From Megalobrama amblycephala (lineage: Eukaryota; Chordata; Actinopteri; Cypriniformes; Xenocyprididae): a DNA stretch of 64,000 nucleotides. The DNA lies in assembly GCF_018812025.1 (NCBI RefSeq), contig NC_063052.1:28916068-28980067 (forward strand), given 5' to 3'. The position numbers and the translations under genes were made by a program. Positions 34,227 to 45,835 of this stretch are shown here, piece by piece. The notes beneath the pieces were generated by a model. It was not told the origin of the DNA, did no database searches, and saw only the letters and a list, made by a program, of their open reading frames with translations. Every line of letters begins with the position of its first letter. The first letter of the stretch is position 1.

Positions 34227-35224
34227 AGCTGCTGTAGGTAACTTTTGTAAAAAAAAAAATTTTTTTACATATTTGTTAAACCTGACATTATGTCCTGACA
34301 GTAGAATATGAGACAGATAATCTGTGAAAAAAATCAAGCTCCTCTGGCTCCTCCCAGTGGTCCTATTGCCATTTGCAGAAATACACCGCTCCCGGTAAGA
34401 AACAACCAATCAGTGCCAGGAGGAGTGTCTTAGCAGTGTCAATCAATCAAGCTCGCGTGCGCGCTGATCACACCCCTCCCATGCACAGCGCCAGCGCATA
34501 CAGGCTTCAAGATTACCGGTGTGCCGCAGCTTTGCTTATGGCGGAAAAACAATCCAAACTGCCAATTCCTCGAGTGGCACCTGCTCATAAAATAAAGACG
34601 GGTAAACGGAAAAAGACAGATGACGATGATAAAAAAGCCAAAAAGAAAGAATTAGATAGAGCCCGAAATAAAACGAGGGTAAATATCGGTGCGGCTTTTC
34701 CGAGGTGGAGGGAGCTACGTGTCCTGAACGGATTAAAAACCGATGCAGAGTCAGCCACATTTCTGCTTGACAAGTAAGTATCCCTGCTTGATTTGTTTAA
34801 TTTTTTAGGAACTACACAACTAAGATAATTTCAAAACAGGACTGACAAATTATGTATGGCGTGGTTTCTTGTAGATTTCAGGGTGGTCCTTTGCATATAA
34901 CATCGTTTTATTTCGCCATAAGCAAAGCTGCGGCACACCGGTAATCTTGAATTTGACGCCTGTACACTGTGCATGACAGGAGTGTGATCAGCGCGCACGC
35001 GAGCTTGATTGATTGACACTGCTAAGACACTCCTCCTGGCTCTGATTGGTTGTTTCTTACCGGGAGCGGTGTATTTCTGCAAATGGCAATTGGACCACTG
35101 GGAGGAGCCAGAGGAGCTTGATTTTTTCACAGATTATCTGTCTCATATTCTACTGTCAGGACATAATGTCAGGTTTAACAAATATGTAAAAAATATTTTT
35201 TTACAAAAGTTACCTACAGCAGCT
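34227..35224. mobile_element. 998-bp TTAA-flanked element with long inverted repeats and an ORF
   Basis: Ends AGCTGCTGTAGGTAACTTTT and its complement are flanked by TTAA. The inverted arms (about 34227-34550 and 34900-35224) are each over 300 bp. Because the host repeat is known, the empty site GCTGC-TTAA-TATTTTT can be read directly. The centre holds an exon-like frame, described separately. The TTAA target fits piggyBac/Kolobok-type transposition. Confidence 0.9.
34538..34773 (+). CDS. exon-like ORF carried by the TTAA element
   Basis: The frame runs from ATG (MAEKQSKLPIPRVAP) for 78 codons to a strong donor GTAAGTAT, with a stop just inside the presumed intron. The protein has a basic, Asp/Lys-rich stretch (KTGKRKKTDDDDKKAKKKEL), then ARNKTRVNIGAAFPRWRELR and an acidic/hydrophobic end (TDAESATFLLD). 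The latter looks like a compact helical domain and has the composition of real coding DNA. No second exon lies inside the element. It may be a fragment of a host or transposon gene captured between the inverted repeats. Its function is unknown and I do not assign it to a family. Confidence 0.45.
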
Positions 35225-35395
35225 TTAATATTTTTGTGGAAACCATGATACATTTTTTCAGGATTCTTTGATAAATAGAAGGTTTAAAAAAACACTTTTT
35301 TTTGGAAATAGAATGTATGTGTATAGTTATTTCTTCTCAAGTTAATTATAAAAATACAACAAAGAGCTCAAAATAACATTACTTGGAATTATTTT

Positions 35396-35911
35396 TGTAA
35401 CCACCCCTTGGATCCGAGAGCCTCAACTGATGCGTGACGTTTCTTTTAATTCACCATGCATGACAACGCGATGTATTCAAACAGCATCTTTATTCCGTAT
35501 ACCATGCAACGAATCACAGCACCCCACAGCACCGTGAAAACTATATATAAAACAAAACAAAACAAAAAAAAACAATTCATGTTCAAATAAACACATCAGA
35601 TAAGCATCACAAATATTACGTTACAACGAACTTTCATTGATACATTCATTAATCAACATACCTCGCTACGCTCTCCAAGGAGTGCAAACCAAATATGATA
35701 ATCCTTTCGTCAACATCAACGTATGTCCAATTCAATTCCAATGATGTGAAACTAATCCGTGTTAAAAGTATAGGCTCAAACAAACAATCGGCGTCTAATA
35801 GTCAGCGTCTAACATACATGTCCACCCGCCATCTTATTATGCTCATTAGACCACCTGATCACTATGGCGTCCGAGAAGGACAATTTCAATGCAAATGCTA
35901 ACGAGTTTTGA

Positions 35912-35955
<44 letters not shown>

Positions 35956-36087
35956 TACAGCAATAGACATTCGAATACAAAGTTCATCATATTCATAAAT
36001 TACACAAACATCAATATTTCATAACCCAAGAATGCTTGCTTCTTACATTAAGAAAATAAATAACTGTATTTTAAATGGTCCTTTACA
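35396..36087 (-). repeat. BEL/Pao 3' LTR (left copy, 692 bp)
   Basis: On the + strand it begins TGTAACCACCCCTTGG and ends GGTCCTTTACA, giving TG...CA ends on both strands. It matches the right LTR closely except for indels and a long CA run (35913-35951). It is preceded by ATTTT (35391-35395), which is repeated after the right LTR. Confidence 0.95.
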
Positions 36088-36096
36088 CTCCCACCT
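36088..36096 (-). other. BEL polypurine tract
   Basis: The - strand reads AGGTGGGAG immediately before the LTR start TGTAAAGG, the expected position for plus-strand priming. Confidence 0.75.
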
Positions 36097-36247
36097 ATCA
36101 TGCCACGATAAAGACAACCTCATTTAATACATACATGATTTCAAATTTTAAGGGCCATTAATAATCAACCATATGCAAATAAGCATAAAATTACATTAAC
36201 ATGATTAGGTTAAACATACTCAAATATGTTTGTTTGTTAGTAATTTT

Positions 36248-37588
36248 CTACTGCATACATCTTTCACTTTCAAGCAGAAGCACCAACTTTTGAACTGGTC
36301 TTTCAATAACTGAGAATTTAAATTGAGAATCATGCTTTCCCAATAATCTCCGTTCACCAACTCGCACTTTTACTCTTCGCACTAATCCATCACTGTCCAC
36401 AGTTGTTTCCAGTATTCGTCCCAACTGCCACTGATTTCTCAGAAGAAAATCTTCCTTTATCATTACTACATCATCCACCTTGAGATTACGCCGTATCCTG
36501 TGCCACTTTTGCCGCATGGATATATTTAACAGATACTCTCTCTTCCACCGACTCCAGAATTGTTCAATCAGATATTGAATACGGCGCCAACGCTTGGTAC
36601 CATACACGTCCTCTCTTACAAATTCCCCTGGAGGCGGAAGAGCAGTCTTTGACTTGATTGGAATCAGATGATTAGGTGTTAAAGGTTCAAGGGAATTAGG
36701 ATCATTTATTCCATCAACTGTTAAAGGACGGCTGTTAACAATGGACATGGCTTCATACAAGAGTGTTCTGAGAGAGGCATCATCAAGTCTTCCCATGCTT
36801 TGAGCCAAAGTAACATTCAATACATTTCAGATGGTACGTATCTGGTGCTCCCAAACGCCACCAGCATGACTTGCTGATGGAGAATTAAAGACACTCACAT
36901 TGCTTCTCAGACAAGAATGTCTGCAAAGCATGATCAGTACATTGTTTTAATGCTTCCTTTAATTCATTTCTGGCTCCGATGAAGTTTCTGCCTTGATCGC
37001 AATAGAGTTGACACACTGCTCCTCTTAGACTAATAAAGCACCGCAAGGCATTAATAAAAGAGTCTGTGGAAAGATCTTCCAGCATTTCAAGGTGGACAGC
37101 TCGGGAATAAAAACAAGTGAATATCAGACCGTACCTCTTGTACTCTTTACGATTCCTTTTAACAATAAATGGTCCTAAACAATCCATTCCACAATACGTA
37201 AATGGAGCGATGCTTCAACTCGCTCTTTAGGAAGCTCCGCCATACGCTGTTCTTCAACTGGACGCCTCACTCTTCTGCACTGCACACAGCTGTTTATCAA
37301 CTTAGCAACCAACTTGCCACAGCCAATAATCCAAAAGCCATTTGCTCTGAGCTCCATCTGAGTTTGGCTTTTACCTTGATGGCATATTTGAGAATGGTAA
37401 TGTAGTAAAAGAAGTTGAGTGACATGACTATCCTTCGGCAGAATGAACGGGTGCTTAAATTCTTCACTGAGAGATGAATACTTGAGTCGTCCACCAACAC
37501 AAAGTATACCCTCTTTCAAAACTGGATCAAGATTGAAAAGAGGATTAGAATGAGGAAGACTTTCTTCGGCTTGAAGCACCTTTATCTC
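36248..37588 (-). pseudogene. BEL/Pao integrase and C-terminal domain (broken)
   Basis: The zinc-binding region (about 37175-37579) shows HYHSQICHQGKSQTQMELR then CVQCRRVRRP. The catalytic core has Asp in MDCLGPFIVK, Asp in CDQGRNFIGA and Glu in GGVWEHQIRTI. The C-terminal DUF5641-like part (36248-36820) includes VNSRPLTVDG, LTPNHLI, RWRRIQYLIEQFWSRWKREY and VVMIKEDF. The frame is broken near 37180 (frameshift), between 36820 and 36885, and by a stop following the Glu block. An in-frame TGA also separates it from RNase H at about 37589. Confidence 0.9.
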
Positions 37589-38671
37589 TCAACTGAATGC
37601 CAGCTGTTGGACAAGCTTTATTACTGCCTTGGCAGCACTCTCGCACTCTTTGGCTGTCACAACATCAGGACTCTTACTTTTAGACCCCGATCTCTTAATT
37701 CTTGCGACTACTTTAAGAAGTGTTGTCCAAGATGAAAACCTTGACAAATGATCAAGCATTTCTGCACAGTCATTACTTCTTGTAACAAGCACTTTAGCAG
37801 CTTTAAAATCTGGATCACCAACCAATAAGTCGATAGTTGGAATGTATTCCTCATAAATTTCTTCCTTCCACAACAATTCAGGACCTGACAGCCAGTTTGT
37901 TGACAAGATATCAGAAGCACAAAGTCCCCTAGAGGCATAATCGGCAGGATTTTTTGTCGTATCAACATAACGCCACTGGTTCAGATTGGTGTTCTCTCTT
38001 ATCAACTGAACTCTGTTTGCAACGAACACATGAAACCGTTGTGCTTCATTATTGATGTATGCAAGAACAACTTGAGAATCAGTCCAAAAGAACTCTTCAT
38101 CTATCGTAGTATGAAGCTCTGATTTCAGCAGAACACTCAATCTGACTGCTGTCACAGCAGCTGAAAGTTCCAGACGAGGAATACTTGTGACTTTAGATGG
38201 GGCAACTCTAGCCTTAGCCATGATGTAACTACAATGGACTCTGTTTCCTTCATTCTTAAATCTCAGGTAAGAACACGCACCATATCCTATACTGCTGGCG
38301 TCTGAAAAGTGGTGCAATTCTCTTCTCACAACCTTGCCAAAATCTTGTGGATGATAGCACCCTGGAATTGAGACTTCCCTCAATCTTTGAAGACCTATCT
38401 TCCATTCTTCCCACCGTGGGTACAAATCTTCAGGAAGCAAGTCATCCCAACCAATACTTCTGCGGCACAACTCCTGCAGAATAAACTTCCCATTTAAAAT
38501 GAATGGAGCCGCAAACCCCAAGGGATCGTACAAAGAAGCTATAACTGACAGGATGCCACGGCGTGTATCGGGCTTATCTTTCAAGTTTGTTGAAACTGAA
38601 GCTGTCACTTTTGATTTGCCAACGAATGCCCAAGGCAAATTCCACAAGGGCTGAATCTGGATTAAGATCAA
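37589..38671 (-). pseudogene. BEL/Pao Peptidase_A17 / RNase H segment
   Basis: A long frame with LSVIASLYDPLGFAAPFIL, LCRRSIGWDDLLP, RELHHFSDASSIGYGACSYL, SIPRLELSAAVTAVRLS, FFWTDSQVVLAYINNEAQRF and TTKNPADYASRG. These are the pol blocks linking RT to RNase H in BEL/Pao; the DAS, E and TDS acidic residues of RNase H are visible. Its first codons overlap the RT frame out of phase (a frameshift near 38580), and it ends at an in-frame TGA. Confidence 0.93.
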
Positions 38672-39698
38672 GATGTTCTACACTTGTTGCTCTTTCGGTT
38701 GGATTTACACAGCAAAGAGTTTCACTCTCATTTGAATTGAACTTATGAAGTTGTAAGCCTCCTCTTTTGCATAGTTCTTGTGCTTCAAATATCAATTCAG
38801 ATGCTTCTTTAATCGTAGGAACACTCACGAGCCCATCATCAACATAAAAGTTGTTTTCCACAAATGAAGCTGCATTAGTATAACATGTCTTGTATAACTG
38901 TGCCAGATATTTAAGGCCGAAATTAGCACAGCCCGGAGAAGAGGCATCACCAAATAGATGGACCATCATCTGATACTCTTTAGGCTCCTGGTCAAGATCT
39001 CCATGCTCCCACCATAGAAACCTCAAATAACTGCGATGGTCTAGCTTAACTAGAAACTGATGGAACATCCTTTCAATATCGCATATGATGGCCACTGATT
39101 CTTTTCTGAAACAACAAAGAACTCCCACCAGTGAATTAATCAGATCAGGTCCTTTAAGTAAGGTGTCATTCAAAGAGATGCCACGGAATTTAGTTGAACA
39201 ATCAAAGACAACTCTTAACTTGCCAGGTTTCTTTGGCTGATACACCCCATGATGAGGGATGTACCATACAATATTTCCCACAGATGCTTCTGGGGCTAAC
39301 TCCGCATCACCATTTTTGATCACCTCCTCCATGAAGGCCTTATAATGATTATAAAACTGGTGGTTTGCCTTCAACTTCCTCTTCAAATGCTGCAAGCGAA
39401 TGATGGCCAACTTCTTATTGTTTGGTAAAGTGGGAGGACTACAGTTTTTAAATGGCAGAGGCATTTCAAGATGACCATTCTCCTTCTGACAAATGCCCTC
39501 TCTAAGGAGCTGTATAAAACGCACATCCTCTTGAGAGACATATTTACCTTCAAAGTTCCTTTCACTGAAGTCTGACTCCAGAACTCTCAGTATATCTGCA
39601 GCTGATGGAACTGGCATTTCTCTTACTGCAACTCTGTGCACAAATCTTTGACCTCCTTGCCCATCCAGATGAGGATTGGCGCTCCTATTACACTCCAT
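38574..39698 (-). pseudogene. BEL/Pao reverse transcriptase segment
   Basis: RT blocks in order: VWYIPHHGVYQPKKPGKLRV then VFDCSTKF, SLNDTLLKGPDLINSLVGVL, ICDIERMFHQ, LFGDASSPGCANFGLK and the catalytic NNFYVDDGLVS (YVDD). The YIPHH and FDxS blocks are typical of BEL/Pao RT. This frame is intact within the domain but shifted against both neighbours. Confidence 0.95.
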
Positions 39699-40271
39699 CC
39701 CAACTCAGTCTTTTGAGCAAATGGCTCATTCTCACCACCTATAACAACTTCAAGAGGAGCCAAAGCGGAGGGACAGTTATATCCAATTAGCAGTCCTACA
39801 TCACAATCTTGAAGTGATGGCAATTTATTTGCAAGATGTTTGAGATGAGGCCATTGCAAGGCTGTAGCTCCAGTTGGTATACAGGACATGTCAACAGGAA
39901 TGAAGTCACGTGTATATGTTTGCTGTAGCTCCAGTTGGTATACAGGACATGTCAACAGGAATGAAGTCACGTGTATATGTTTGCTGCAGCATTATGTGTT
40001 TTTCAAAATGAAAACCTCGGACTCGCAGCCCACGCACACTTTGGCTAGCTATTATTGTGTCTGTGGCAGTCAGTGTACTTGACTTCAATTGCAAAGGTTG
40101 ACTATGTACATTCAGCTCTCGAACAAGATCTTCCAAAACAAAGCTTGAATCACTTTGCGTATCAAGGAGAGCATATGTAAGTATTTCTTTCTGGGGTTCA
40201 TTTACAGATGACAAGAAGACTGGTACAATACTAGAGGTGGAAGAAGCGTTACGAATTAGTGCATGAGACAA
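39623..40271 (-). pseudogene. BEL/Pao aspartic protease segment split by a tandem duplication
   Basis: The upstream frame has TYALLDTQSDSSFVLEDLV. The DTxS core is DTQS, a form common in BEL proteases in place of DTGS. It runs through RGLRVRGFHFEKHI and into QTYTRDFIPVDMSCIPTGA, which then occurs a second time in another frame because 61 bp are duplicated in tandem (39861-39921 and 39922-39982). The second frame continues with LPSLQDCDVGLLIGYNCPSA and LGWSVIGAPI toward RT. Confidence 0.9.
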
Positions 40272-40324
40272 AACTCTATGAACTTCCTGACCAGTTTCTC
40301 CTTCTGAGGAGGTAGAAACTCGAT

Positions 40325-41802
40325 TTACTTCTTCCCCAAACCTCCTCTCTCTCTCTCCTCATGTAAACAAGTTGGATGACGTTGGCCACACGTTCCACAA
40401 ATGTGTTGTGTTCTACAATCTTTAGTAAAATGTCCTTTCCGTAAACATCCAAAACACAGATGATGTTGATGTATAAATGTCCTTTTATCTTCCATTGGCT
40501 TAGAAGCAAAGACTGAACATTTTGCAATGACGTGAAGCTCTTCTTTGCAAAGAAGACAGGGAAGCTTTGGCTTAGGAACAAAGAGACTGTCTACAGTCTT
40601 AGATTTATGGCGTTTTCTAGCACTAGTACTAAAGGCCTTTGCTCTTTTAGACAACTTCTCATCTGATGGTCCAGAGTTTAACAAAAGAGAAGCAGTAGTG
40701 GGATTACAAGCTATGCGGGCTTCCTTCTGTACAAACTTAACAAAAAGTTCAAAGGTTGGATATTCTCCAGATGTGTCGAGTTCCTCTATGACAATTCTAC
40801 TCCATTTGCGTACAGCCCAGTCAGGTAATTTTTTCAAAAGCTTATGATTTTCCTCACTGTCATTTAAAATGGCCAATCCTTTAACATGGGGCATAACCTC
40901 GGCACAGCCCTTTAAGAAGTCTGCAAAATCTCTAAGTGCCCAAAAATCATTTGGACCAATCTTAGGCCATTTCATAAGCTTGTCTCGATAGGCTTTCTGC
41001 AAGACAAATGGATTTCCATACCGGTCCTTTAAAACTGACCAGGCTCCCTCATATGCATCCTCAGAGCTCCGATAAAAGAATCCCTCCACTGCTTTACGTG
41101 CTTCTCCTGTAAGATAGCTCTTCAAAAATACAGAATCTTCTCACTTACAGGGATAGGTTTCCTGTCAATCAAAGCTGTGAATGACATCTTAAAATCTACA
41201 AACTTCAATGGATCACCAGCAAACACAGTTGGTTCAGGAACAGGCAGACGATTTAAACTTAATGACCTTGCAATTGCTTCAGCTAACTTAGTTGGTAAAT
41301 CCTGAGATGTCATATGCGATTGGGGTAATGCTACTGTATGTCCATTAAAATTTACATCTGAAGTTCCAACAGCGCAAGTAGCTGCATTAGGTTCTCTCCT
41401 TACGTTATCTTCAATTTGATTATACGTTCGAACCCGAGCTGCAGCCACCTTAACGTCCATATCCACTTGCATCACTCTTAACTTTGTTCTCTCCTCTTCT
41501 AACTTCAGCTCAATTTCAGCTTGGCTTTGTTTCATTTCTGCCATCATCTTTGACTCATGAAGTTTCCGTTCACTTTCAAGTTTACTGAGTTTAGCAGTCT
41601 GGGCTTGTATCTCCTGCATAGACTTTGCTTGTTCTAATTTAGCTGCCAATTCTGCTTCTGCATCTATTCTCTTGCTAGAGGCTTTAGTAGAGGCTTTAGA
41701 ACTAATAACTGACAGGTTATCTGATTTTTCAGACATGATGCTTTCTGTATTTGTATTGCCAAAAATAGATTTATATTCATCTTTACTTAAAATCATTTGC
41801 AC
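40325..41802 (-). pseudogene. BEL/Pao gag (broken)
   Basis: The first part (41122-41802) has a long coiled coil rich in Lys/Glu/Gln, then a Pro-rich link PVPEPTVFAGDPLKFVDFKM, the start of the DUF1759-type gag domain. The domain continues one frame away with LTGEARKAVEGFFYR and AYRDKLMKWPKIG. The C-terminal part has zinc knuckles (HHLCFGCLRKGHFTKDC and CGTCGQRHPTCLH) that would bind RNA. A one-base shift occurs near 41125, and another break lies in a CT run near 40345-40360. Confidence 0.9.
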
Positions 41803-41854
41803 TCTTTGCTTTTCAACTTCTTCCTTAAAAGTCCCTTGGTCTAACCCAACTTAA

Positions 41855-42406
41855 AATCGTTTACAGACAAGATCACATATTTCTGTAGTTAGAGTATTAC
41901 AAGCATCCATTTTTTGCACAATATCTAAGGTATTAAGAGAGTTACGCTGGAGAACTTCATAAGCTTGATTTACATGATCATATCCACCTTGAATTGTTTG
42001 ATTTATATTATCAAGGTCATCTTTCACACAGAATCCCTTAAGTCTTGTCCTGGCTGCTTTTGCTTACATGACCTATTCAAGGGGGCTTCAACTAGATTAT
42101 GAACAATTTAAACATGAAATTTAAAACATTTAACATTTCATGAATAATCATAGCATTTGACAACACTTCATTTTAAATATTTGAGCCTATAATTGAACCC
42201 AAGCAGGATATCACAAAAACAATTCGTCATACGACGATTTACTTCATGTTCATTAGAGAATCTCACACCTTATCTCTGTAGTCACTGCTTAGCTTATCAG
42301 TCTATGGTCTTGCCTGAAAATGTGGAGCAATCAACAGCGATTCGCAACAGTTCAAAGACAAGCTTGTAGTGCAGCAGACGATCTCGATGTAGCGTCGAGT
42401 TTTCAC
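41855..42406 (-). other. BEL 5' untranslated leader
   Basis: The region between the 5' LTR and the gag frame holds a few stop-interrupted gag-like codons near 41855-42060 and then AT-rich leader. It should contain the tRNA primer site directly left of 42407 (GTGAAAACTCGACGCTAC on the - strand), but I cannot name the tRNA. Confidence 0.6.
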
Positions 42407-43735
42407 TGTAACCACCCCTTGGATCCGAGAGCCTCAACTGATGCGTGACGTTTCTTTTAATTCACCATGCATGACAACGCGATGTATTCAAACAGCATCT
42501 TTATTCCGTATACCATGCAACGAATCACAGCACCGTGAAAACTATATATAAAACAAAACAAAACAAAAAAAACAATTCATGTTCAAATAAACACATCAGA
42601 TAAGCATCACAAATATTACGTTACAACGAACTTTCATTGATACATTCATTAATCAACATACATCGCTACGCTCTCCAAGGAGTGCAAACCAAATATGATA
42701 ATCCTTTCGTCAACACCAACGTATGTCCAATTCAATTCCAATGATGTTAAGTATAAAATCCGTGTTAAAAGTATAGGCTCAAACAAACAATCGGCGTCTA
42801 ATAGTCAGCGTCTAACCAGTGCCCAAGGAAGTTGACCGGAAGTTGAAGTCGGCCGCGTGCCGCCATCTTGTAGCAGAACTTCACTTGCGTTAGCCATCCC
42901 ATTGACTCCCATTCATTTTGGCGTCACTTTGACAGCAAATAACTTTACATCTGAGGCGTTTAAAGACTCAATTTGTCCATTATTTATTTCTAAAGATACA
43001 CGACAATGTATAAAGGGCTCCATTACCTTCTATGTTACATTATGGCCCCGTAGAAACAGTTTTTGTAAAAATAGGCTAACGATTGCGTCATAACCACTCG
43101 ACTCTCTGTCGCACAGTAGAGAAATTACCGTACAGACAGGAGGAGAAGCTCGCAGGCAATAATATGCATTAACTTAATATGGCGTACTGGCGTTACATTT
43201 TAAAATACTATACAAAATAATTAATCAGAATAATTACTCCTGCTCACTCACGCCAAAGAACTCCCCGCTCAAGCTCGCCGTCTCTGCAAGATTAACGATG
43301 GCAGTTTGCACGCACAGCTACTAGAAGATTTACATCTGTCAGACAGGTTGCTGACGTCATCAAGCTTAGTTTGAGTCTGCGCGTCAGAAACGGAAGTGCT
43401 AAAAATCGCTAAAAATGGGCTTCACTTGTCTCAATTGAGTTCCAGTGGGGTCGCTGTGTCCATTTCTTTTACTGTCTATGCGTCTAACATACATGTCCAC
43501 CCGCCATCTTATTATGCTCATTAGACCACCTGATCACTATGGCGTCCGAGAAGGACAATTTCAATGCAAATGCTAACGAGTTTTGATCACACACACACGA
43601 GGTACAGCAATAGACATTCGAATACAAAGTTCATCATATTAATAAATTACACAAACATCAATATTTCATAACCCAATTCATGCTTGCTTCTTACATTTAG
43701 AAAATAAATAACTGTATTTTAAATGGTCCTTTACA
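42407..43735 (-). repeat. BEL/Pao 5' LTR (right copy, interrupted)
   Basis: Same TGTAACC...TTTACA ends as the left LTR. It is 1329 bp instead of about 690 because a 663-bp element is inserted at 42817-43479. The CA run is only four units here. The 5-bp duplication ATTTT follows at 43736-43740. Confidence 0.95.
42817..43479. mobile_element. 663-bp insertion in the BEL LTR with 9-bp duplication
   Basis: Direct repeats GCGTCTAAC lie at 42808-42816 and 43480-43488; the left LTR has a single copy of this site. The insert begins CAGTGCCCAAGGAAG and ends CTTTTACTGTCTAT. The ends are not obvious inverted repeats. No transposase frame is present and the class is undetermined. Confidence 0.85.
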
Positions 43736-43740
43736 ATTTT

Positions 43741-45385
43741 TATTTATTCTATTTTTTAAGTGATTCACCACCTTTTCTGAACATTTTCTTTTGCAGGAAT
43801 TTGCATTTAAATAAACATTTGAAAGCAAATTAAAACTATTATTTAGGTTTAAACTTGTACAAAAAGAATTTTGTTATTGTAGTTTCTCGGAGTTAAAACC
43901 AAAGGTATGTGCTGGCCTACAACTAAATGTCACCTAACCTTGATTTCTCAATCTTTGATAGCTGGAGAAATTGGGAAATCAGATTTTTGATTTGGCATTT
44001 AAAGCAGACAGCTCATTGAACCCTGAGTGAACATGATACAGATCCAGTGAGATATGGTATCCAAAACAAAGAAAATAAAGTTATGGTGATGGCGTTACAA
44101 GTAATATGTCTTTGTAAGCATCAAGTAAAACCTGGATTTCTAAGGTTTTTGTATGAATTCATTGGGGATTGAGAGCAAGCAAATTTATTGACATATTGAA
44201 AGAAAAAAAGAAAAAACACTGTATTCTTTTTTCACTGTTGAATGGGTTATCCTATTTCAAAGACACGGAGCCAAACCCAGAGAAATACTACACCAGTCCA
44301 ACAATATCAGAAATATGAATACATAAACCCCATAATTATTATCAAGCCATTTAAACAACAAAGACTGTCAAGCAGCTTCTCAGAATGGGGTCGGGGGTCG
44401 CTGCATCTCGATTTTAGCTTGGCTTGATGGATTGGGCATAAATTCTTGTTCAGACAATGAAAATGTGATTGAATTTCAAGCTATGCTTACCATAAATTTC
44501 AGAAGAAATCAACCACGATACTATTTTTGAAAGCACAGACCGAACTGCAGAGTTTGATACATCCAATTTTCTTACAGAGCTGCCGATTTTAGACATCTGT
44601 TCAACCATTCATTCTGCATTTTTGCTGGCAAAGGAAAATAAAGCAAACGCTTCGATTAAGAGGTGAATATAAGACTCAAGCCAAACCCATAAACGCTACC
44701 AAGATTTTGATCGGACAATTTAATAAGCTATTGAACCAAACATGTAACACAAACTCTTGTGGTGAACATCAACGTCTCGGAAAAATGGCATTTATCGATT
44801 TTATAGGACGTTTCGTCTTCTACATACTCTTGGATGGAGGTCTCCACTGGTTTCTGTCCTAATGAAGGCATATTTGGATAGTGAATTATTGGTCACAGAG
44901 AAAGAGAGCTGGAATTGTTCCATGGTTTCACATTCTTTGAAAAACACACCTTGCTGGCACATGTTACTGAAACTGAGCTAATTAGCTTAAACAATAAGGT
45001 TTATATTCACTGACGTACATACCTTCAGAGGAGGTAAAGTTTTCAGGCATTACTCTACACTTCCACTCTTTTTTCCATTCGTATTTATTTTAACAAGGCC
45101 ATAGAGAACGTTTGGCAGCTGGCACTCCAGATAGTATTTCTCTTTGTTCATATGTTGGCAGCACGCTACTCAAACATTTTTAGACGTTTTAGGCCATTCA
45201 GATGTTACACGGAGTTTTACTTAATGTCCTTTCAAGTCAACATGGAATCAAAATTGATGCTGTTTACTTTATTCTTGGTTTTATTGTGTATGATTCATCA
45301 GTGCATGTTATTCCAAAGGAAAAATAATATTTGTCTTTTTAATTTTTCATCAAAATGTAATTCACAAATGTTTTATTTTCACACA
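43741..45385. other. intergenic, nothing recognised
   Basis: AT-rich DNA with no supported exon or element boundary. Short frames are not convincing. Confidence 0.45.
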
Positions 45386-45387
45386 CA

Positions 45388-45835
45388 CAGTGTTGGGGGT
45401 AACAAATTACAAGTAACGTGAGCTATGTAATTAGATTACTTTTTGAAGCAACTTCTAAAGTAATGAATTACTTTTAAATTTACAACAAAATATCTGAGTT
45501 AGGCTACTTTTTCAAAAATGCAAGTTTTGACTGACAGCTCCTCTGTCCCCATGTTGAGAGAAATTGTAAGTGCAGAGGCATTGTGTGCAATAAACATGAC
45601 GCTTCTAGATGATAAACTGCATGTGAGCAGGCATTTACTCATCTCACTTGAACAAAAACAGATTCAGTATTCCTCGAAATGGATAAAAACAGAAATGCAA
45701 ACTCAGAATAGTACTGCAGTGATTAAATATGTTAAAATGACACAAATACTTTATGTATTTAATATCACTTTATTAATCAATGTCTTTGCTGCTGATCTTT
45801 GATGATCCAGTCCAACCATACTGAGTAAAAATTAC
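45388..45835. repeat. interspersed repeat with GTTGGGGGTAACAAATTACAAG end
   Basis: GTTGGGGGTAACAAATTAC / AAGTAACGTGAGCTATGTAA / ATTAGATTACTTTTTGAAGC is a repeat start I recognise as frequent in vertebrate, especially fish, genomes. A fragment in the other orientation lies at 3330-3400. The 3' limit is uncertain. Confidence 0.55.

Larger units (their letters stand above)
33980..35310. repeat. teleost ACCATTCAAAAGTTTG interspersed repeat, split by a TTAA element
   Basis: Sequence such as CATTCAAAAGTTTGAGGATG, AAGGCTGCATATATTTGATC and TGTTGAAAACAGTTGTGCTG belongs to a repeat I recognise as very widespread in teleosts. It stops at TTAA (34223-34226) and resumes at TTAA (35225-35228) with TATTTTTGTGGAAACCATGA, so the inner 1 kb is a clean insertion. 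Other pieces lie near 59350-59540 and 63010-63105. Confidence 0.8.
35396..43735 (-). mobile_element. full-length BEL/Pao LTR retrotransposon, - strand, inactivated
   Basis: The order on the - strand is 5' LTR (right), gag, protease, reverse transcriptase, RNase H, integrase, 3' LTR (left). It is flanked by a perfect 5-bp duplication ATTTT (35391-35395 and 43736-43740), the usual size for BEL/Pao. A polypurine tract AGGTGGGAG (complement of 36088-36096) abuts the 3' LTR. Coding regions carry several frameshifts, at least two internal stops and a 61-bp tandem duplication, so this copy cannot make its proteins. The LTRs remain similar, so insertion was not very ancient. The primer-binding site after 42407 is not a clear TGG-type match. 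Confidence 0.95.
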
